Shown: positions 59,702 to 64,000 of the stretch, piece after piece
How the letters are laid out: every line of letters starts with the position of its first letter
How positions within the stretch are numbered: the stretch's first letter is position 1
Assembly: GCA_000508965.1 (NCBI GenBank)
Contig: BAHV02000001.1
Coordinates: 124,001 to 188,000, forward strand
Source of the DNA: Dielma sp000508965
GTDB taxonomy: Bacteria; Bacillota_I; Bacilli_A; Erysipelotrichales; Erysipelotrichaceae
Length of the DNA stretch: 64,000 bases
Direction of reading: 5' to 3'
Notes under the pieces: generated by a model
The model's input: only the letters and a program-made list of their open reading frames with translations
What the model was told of the DNA's origin: nothing
The model's database searches: none
Program-made: the position numbers and the translations under genes

Positions 59702-60334
59702 TCAATCATTCCCATGTCTTTTCTCATAAGAGAACTTACATCCGCAGTAATCCTGCCGATAGAGATTATTTTCTCTTGACAGCTCCAGACCGCGGTCAAT
59801 TCCCCGTTTCTTTTTGAAGTCCGAATAAAAATACTTCACATTTGGATATTTTGCTGACAGCTTACGGCCCACATCATTTAATATCTGACTGTTTTTCTGT
59901 CTTGATATCGTCATTACGGTTGTGAAATAGTCGAACGCATGCGCACTTGCATAGGCATAAGCTTCATTCATTCTTAATGTATAACACATGACACAGCGGC
60001 TGCCGCCCTCCGGCTCATCTTTCAAAACACCGATCTTTTCAGTATAAGCTTCACCCCTATAAGGTGGCACAATCAGCTTCACCTCATAACCGGTCTTTTC
60101 CCGCCATGTATCTAAATACTGACGTAATTCATGCAGACGGCGCGTATATTCATATTCCGGATAAATATTGGAATTATTATAATAAATAGTGATATCAAAA
60201 TAAGGACATAAGAACTCAAGCGGAAAGGCACTGCATGGCGCACAGCATGCGTGCAGCAACAGTTTCGGACGCAATTGATCCCGCTTAATAGCTTCAAGTT
60301 CATCAACGCTTTGCTGATAATAATTAATTTTCAT
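59702..60334 (-). CDS. queH: Epoxyqueuosine reductase QueH
   Basis: The 210-residue protein reduces epoxyqueuosine to queuosine in tRNA; it replaces the cobalamin-dependent QueG. The motifs are LLHACCAPCSAFPLEFL near residue 28 (two adjacent Cys and a third), RCVMCYTLRMNEAY near 110 and DYCGCKFS near the end, which supply metal and cluster ligands. The ATG shares one base with the queA stop. With queA and tgt it forms a queuosine operon. Confidence 0.93.
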   Translation of the reverse strand: MKINYYQQSVDELEAIKRDQLRPKLLLHACCAPCSAFPLEFLCPYFDITIYYNNSNIYPEYEYTRRLHELRQYLDTWREKTGYEVKLIVPPYRGEAYTEKIGVLKDEPEGGSRCVMCYTLRMNEAYAYASAHAFDYFTTVMTISRQKNSQILNDVGRKLSAKYPNVKYFYSDFKKKRGIDRGLELSRENNLYRQDYCGCKFSYEKRHGND

Positions 60335-61356
60335 TATTCAATAAACATACTGTCACCAAAGGAGAAGAAACGGTATTTCTCATCAATGGCTTCTTGGTAT
60401 GCTTTCATTATTAATTCTTTGCTTGCCAGCGCGCTTACCAGCATAACCAGTGTGGACTTCGGCAAATGAAAATTAGTAATCAGCGCGTCGACGGCTTTAA
60501 ACTCATAACCGGGATAAATAAATATATCAGTTTCTTCAGCACATGCCTGAAATTGCCCATATTTCTTCATGATAGCTTCAAGTGTACGGCAGCTTGTCGT
60601 ACCGATTGCGATAATCCTTCTGCCTTCTGCTTTCGCTTGATTTAAACGCTGTGCAGTATCCACATCCATCATATAAAACTCTGAATGCATGTGGTGTTCC
60701 AGCACATCTTCAGTATCCATGGGACGGAAAGTGCCAAGCCCAACATGCAGTGTAACATCTTCAACCTCAACACCCATCGCTTTAATTTTCTCAAACAGCG
60801 CGTCAGTAAAATGCAGCCCGGCCGTCGGTGCCGCAGCGGAACCTTTGACCTTTGCATATACGGTCTGATAACGTTCAGGATCTTCAAGCTTCTCCTTGAT
60901 ATAAGGCGGCAGCGGCACATTGCCGAGATGGTCAAGAATCTCATAGAAGATTCCCTCATAAATCATTTTAAAGGTACGCAGACCTTTTTCACCGATACCA
61001 ATACATTCAGCCTTTAACTCACCCTCGCCGAAGCTGATCACCGTACCCATTTTCACAACTCGGGCATTGCCGACCAAGCACTCCCAGACATCGCCTTCCT
61101 GCTTCAAAAGCAATAGTTCAACATGAGCATTTGTCTCTTCTTTAGTACCAAATAAACGGGCGGGAATTACACGGGTGTTATTGCGCACCAAGACATCCCC
61201 CGGTTTCAGATAGTCACATAAATCATAAAAATGACGATGTTCAATCTCACCGGTTGAACGATGCAGAACTAAAAGACGTGATTCACTCCGTTCCTTTAAG
61301 GGTGTCTGAGCTATCAGTTCCTCAGGCAGATCAAAATCAAATTCACTTGTTTTCAT
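60334..61356 (-). CDS. queA: S-adenosylmethionine:tRNA ribosyltransferase-isomerase
   Basis: QueA adds an epoxycyclopentane ring from SAM to preQ1 in tRNA. The 340 residues include FDFDLPEELIAQTPLKERSESRLL at the start, RVIPARLFGTK near 60, AAPTAGLHFTD near 180 and LITNFHLPKSTLVMLVSA near 300, all QueA hallmarks. It starts 1 base after the tgt stop. Confidence 0.95.
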   Translation of the reverse strand: MKTSEFDFDLPEELIAQTPLKERSESRLLVLHRSTGEIEHRHFYDLCDYLKPGDVLVRNNTRVIPARLFGTKEETNAHVELLLLKQEGDVWECLVGNARVVKMGTVISFGEGELKAECIGIGEKGLRTFKMIYEGIFYEILDHLGNVPLPPYIKEKLEDPERYQTVYAKVKGSAAAPTAGLHFTDALFEKIKAMGVEVEDVTLHVGLGTFRPMDTEDVLEHHMHSEFYMMDVDTAQRLNQAKAEGRRIIAIGTTSCRTLEAIMKKYGQFQACAEETDIFIYPGYEFKAVDALITNFHLPKSTLVMLVSALASKELIMKAYQEAIDEKYRFFSFGDSMFIE

Positions 61357-61357
61357 A

Positions 61358-62497
61358 TTAGAATCCCCTCGAATCTACACTGTTTAAACCATATTTTTTA
61401 AACATTTCATTTTTGAAATCACCGAAGCGGTCTTCCTTGATCGCCTTGCGGGCATCTTCACTCAATTTAAGCAGGAAACGCAGATTATGAATAGACATCA
61501 GACGCGCTCCTAAACCTTCACCACATTTATTTAAATGACGCAGATAAGCCTTAGTATAATTACGGCAAGTCGGGCAGTCGCATTCCGGATCAAGCGGTGT
61601 AAAATCACGCTCATATTCTTTACGTTTGATATTCACTCGGCCCTGTGAAGTCATTAAAGTGCCATGACGGGCAATACGAGTCGGCAGCACACAGTCAAAC
61701 ATATCAACATTGCGTGCAATACCCTCTAAGATTGCGTCGACAGAACCCACGCCCATTAAATAACGCGGTTTCTCCCAAGGCAGATATTTGACACTGTAAT
61801 CAATCATTTTATACATAGTTTCCTTTGATTCACCGACCGACGTACCACCGATTGAATAGCCAGGGAAATCCATCTCAGCCAATGTTTCAGCGCATAATTT
61901 ACGCAGATCTTCAAATTCACCGCCCTGCACAATACCAAATAATGCCTGTTCCTCAGGACGCTGATGCGCCTCTTTCCCGCGTTTTGCCCAGCGCAGTGTA
62001 CGTTCAACGCTGTTCTTCATATAATCATAAGTTGATGGATATGGCGCGCATTCATCAAAACTCATAATGAAATCGGCTCCGATTTTATTTTGAATCTGAA
62101 TTGATTTTTCAGGACTTAAAAACAAAGTTGAACCATCCAGATGACTCTTAAAAGTTACTCCTTCTTCGTGTATCTTTCTTGAGTCCGCAAGCGAAAACAC
62201 CTGAAAACCGCCGCTGTCGGTAAGCATCGGCCCGTTATAATTCATAAATTTCTGTACACCGCCGGCTTCTGCCACGATATCCTCACCAGGACGCAGCCAA
62301 AGGTGGTAGGTATTCGACAAAATCACACCGGCGCCGATTGCCTTTAGTTCTTCCGGAGATACATATTTCACTGTTGCCAATGTTCCTACCGGCATGAACA
62401 TTGGTGTTTCTACATCACCATGCGGAGTATGCAGGATACCGCAGCGGGCACCTGACTGTTTACATACATGGGTTATTTCAAATTTTATAGCACTCAT
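61358..62497 (-). CDS. tgt: Queuine/preQ1 tRNA-guanine transglycosylase
   Basis: Tgt exchanges guanine at position 34 of certain tRNAs for preQ1. Motifs: PMFMPVGTLATVKYVSP near residue 32, LTDSGGFQVFSL with the catalytic Asp, VDMFDCVLPTRIARHGT with the nucleophile Asp, and the zinc site CDCPTCRNYT then HLNKC. The ATG at 62497 suits GGTGAAAAAT; an ATG at 62509 lies at the expected transcript start. The product has 379 residues. Confidence 0.95.
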   Translation of the reverse strand: MSAIKFEITHVCKQSGARCGILHTPHGDVETPMFMPVGTLATVKYVSPEELKAIGAGVILSNTYHLWLRPGEDIVAEAGGVQKFMNYNGPMLTDSGGFQVFSLADSRKIHEEGVTFKSHLDGSTLFLSPEKSIQIQNKIGADFIMSFDECAPYPSTYDYMKNSVERTLRWAKRGKEAHQRPEEQALFGIVQGGEFEDLRKLCAETLAEMDFPGYSIGGTSVGESKETMYKMIDYSVKYLPWEKPRYLMGVGSVDAILEGIARNVDMFDCVLPTRIARHGTLMTSQGRVNIKRKEYERDFTPLDPECDCPTCRNYTKAYLRHLNKCGEGLGARLMSIHNLRFLLKLSEDARKAIKEDRFGDFKNEMFKKYGLNSVDSRGF

Positions 62498-62514
62498 ATT
62501 TTTCACCATTTTTT

Positions 62515-62544
62515 ATTTTATCACAAATCAGACTTCTAACACAA
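62515..62544 (-). promoter_or_regulatory. Promoter of the tgt-queA-queH operon
   Basis: On the minus strand TTGTGT (62539-62544), 18 bases, TAAAAT (62515-62520). Transcription would start about 10 bases before the tgt ATG at 62497. No preQ1 riboswitch is seen in this short leader. Confidence 0.6.
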
Positions 62545-62578
62545 ACATTCAATCCTGATATTCCTGAAAATAACAGCT

Positions 62579-63865
62579 TTAATTTAAGATTTCAGGCTTT
62601 TTTTCTTCAGGATAAGTCATTTCTTCCACTTTTTCCTGCTTTTTTCCCTTGATTCGGCTAAAGACTTCTTCCGCCCATGGCTTATCTTCTTCATTATTAA
62701 AACATAAAGTCATTAAATATAAACCATTCTGACAAAGAATCTGACCAATACCCATAAAGTATTTTTCACCATTTTCTTCAGCTTCATGAATAACATACCG
62801 GCATCTGCCCTCACCGCAGATGATTTCAGTATAAGGCTCACTGCCTTCACCGAATACCGGGCCGACAAAATCAGCATCTCCCTCATTCATAACATAGCCG
62901 CTCACCCGCATATTCTTCCAGTCAGGATAAGCCCCGTCATACCATAAATTGTTACCATCCGCTTCACGTTCATAACGAAAATTACCAGGCATATCAATAT
63001 CAATCTTGCCAAAATGAATCGTTACCCATCCCTTGCGATAGCCAATCGGTGTTTCCGAATAATAAACGGCCTGTTTTGAAGTATCCACCGGTGTCCGCTC
63101 ATCTAAACGGCAAAGATATTCATAGTCCTTGATTGGAATCGGAATCTCATGGCTCATTGTCATTGCCTGCTCAAGATAATCCAGAATCGAAGTATTCAAA
63201 ATCGCATCCTCATCACTGCGGGAACTTGGCATGTAATAGCATTTCTCCCACATTAAATGCAGCGCGCAGTTACGATAAAAATACGCATCCTGCTCCTCAT
63301 TATTCCAAATGAAGAACTCTTGCGCAAAGGGATGGATGCCCTCCTGTGCTGCTCTTGAGATCAGTTTCTTAATATTAAAGCGGCCAAAGGGTGACAGCAC
63401 ACAGCCCTCACAACCCGCTGGCTGATACTGATTCATATCCCAGCAAATACTAAGATTGGAATAATCACCGGCTGCATAATCATGACAAATCTCGATGATA
63501 TTCTGAAGCCAGGAATAAAAATGGTCCTTGCGCATCCGTTCAAAGTCACGGCGTCCTTCATATTCTGTATCATCCTCAATCAGCATGTGCTTCCCTAAAC
63601 GTTCCTGAAATACATCGATAAACTCAATCGCATATTTATGAAAACCGGCGCCTACCAGATTCGTCTGACAATCTCCTTTAAATATCCACTCATTTCCATC
63701 CTGTATAAATTCTACATAAAGATTACCTAACGGACAGAAATGGATGCCGGAGTTATTTTCATCCTCATCATAACCAAGTGTCCATTCCTGACATAATTCA
63801 GACAATAACCGCTTAACCCCATGCTTGTCTTCAATTTTTGTTTCAAATGAAAAACCGATGCTCAT
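62579..63865 (-). CDS. Large unknown cytoplasmic protein
   Basis: I do not recognise this 428-residue protein. It is acidic and rich in Trp, Tyr and Phe, without signal peptide or membrane helix. Repeated aromatic strings such as CALHLMWEKCYYMPSSR and GNLYVEFIQDGNEWIFKGDC suggest beta-rich domains. The C terminus is charged (KGKKQEKVEEMTYPEEKK). GAGAGGAAGAGTACA precedes the ATG. It stands alone upstream of the queuosine operon; the last 135 bases of the window hold no gene I can see. Confidence 0.7.
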   Translation of the reverse strand: MSIGFSFETKIEDKHGVKRLLSELCQEWTLGYDEDENNSGIHFCPLGNLYVEFIQDGNEWIFKGDCQTNLVGAGFHKYAIEFIDVFQERLGKHMLIEDDTEYEGRRDFERMRKDHFYSWLQNIIEICHDYAAGDYSNLSICWDMNQYQPAGCEGCVLSPFGRFNIKKLISRAAQEGIHPFAQEFFIWNNEEQDAYFYRNCALHLMWEKCYYMPSSRSDEDAILNTSILDYLEQAMTMSHEIPIPIKDYEYLCRLDERTPVDTSKQAVYYSETPIGYRKGWVTIHFGKIDIDMPGNFRYEREADGNNLWYDGAYPDWKNMRVSGYVMNEGDADFVGPVFGEGSEPYTEIICGEGRCRYVIHEAEENGEKYFMGIGQILCQNGLYLMTLCFNNEEDKPWAEEVFSRIKGKKQEKVEEMTYPEEKKPEILN

Positions 63866-64000
63866 TGTACTCTTCCTCTCGTTCTAGTTATAACTATATA
63901 TAATTCCTCAATATATTTTTACCTAAAACAGCATTGATATGCTGCCGTTATTTACTCGCTTTAAAAGCCATCTGTATCATAACACAACCCATTCTCAGAT

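Overview
The window looks like a chromosomal segment of a low-GC, Gram-positive, anaerobic gut Firmicute. Several traits together point to the Erysipelotrichia (Holdemania / Clostridium innocuum-like): many PTS operons, catabolite (cre) sites, a T-box, lipoprotein signals of Gram-positive type, an anaerobic sulfatase maturase, a flavinylated surface reductase, FeoAB, and aggregation of aro genes into one operon. The genus call is inference. No rRNA, tRNA, insertion sequence, prophage or CRISPR array was seen.

Layout. 1-2.9 kb: a T-box leader (probable Met specifier) in front of metNIQ. 2.9-3.9 kb: an unknown lipoprotein. 3.9-11.3 kb: a sigma-54 (-24/-12) promoter drives a galactitol-type PTS (EIIB, EIIC, EIIA), a class II aldolase, a hidden 53-residue membrane peptide, a LevR-type sigma-54 activator and a DUF1537 acid-sugar kinase. 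11.4-19.1 kb: a minus-strand mannose-family PTS operon with a 2-hydroxyacid dehydrogenase, a HAD hydrolase, a PH-like membrane protein and 6-phosphogluconate dehydrogenase; an RpiR regulator is divergent from it. This is probably a gluconate or ketogluconate route. 19.1-22.6 kb: a TetR gene that looks leaderless, a flavinylated lipoprotein reductase, a UPF0309 SIS protein and a hidden 47-residue membrane peptide. 22.7-30.4 kb: a ceramidase-like protein, a BceAB-type transporter, another TetR, and AraC-EamA-DUF2000. 30.4-40.2 kb: a sulfated-sugar module with a mannose-family PTS, two cytoplasmic Cys-type sulfatases, a HAD hydrolase, a P-loop kinase, an atypical YesN-type regulator and the anaerobic sulfatase maturase; cre sites lie at three promoters. 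40.2-46.4 kb: an IMPACT protein, a decayed MerR gene, two DegV proteins, and feoAB with a small Cys-rich partner. 46.5-54.6 kb: a complete aromatic operon, aroB-aroC-aroEK-aroQ-aroF-aroF-aroA-tyrA. 54.8-59.7 kb: a small membrane protein and a licT-bglP-bglA beta-glucoside operon with RAT and terminator. 59.7-63.9 kb: queuosine genes tgt-queA-queH and a large unknown protein.

The most interesting discovery is in front of aroB. The transcript carries a 15-codon open frame, MKTMLNKASVFYFYC, with Phe-Tyr-Phe-Tyr codons just before the stop, followed by potential hairpins and an intrinsic terminator. This is the layout of ribosome-mediated attenuation by a phenylalanine/tyrosine leader peptide, controlling the whole chorismate-prephenate operon. 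Other points worth following are the sigma-54 acid-sugar operon that has both a PTS and a kinase, the cre-controlled PTS/cytosolic-sulfatase module, and two small membrane peptides hidden in operons. All statements come from reading the sequence; no database search was run.
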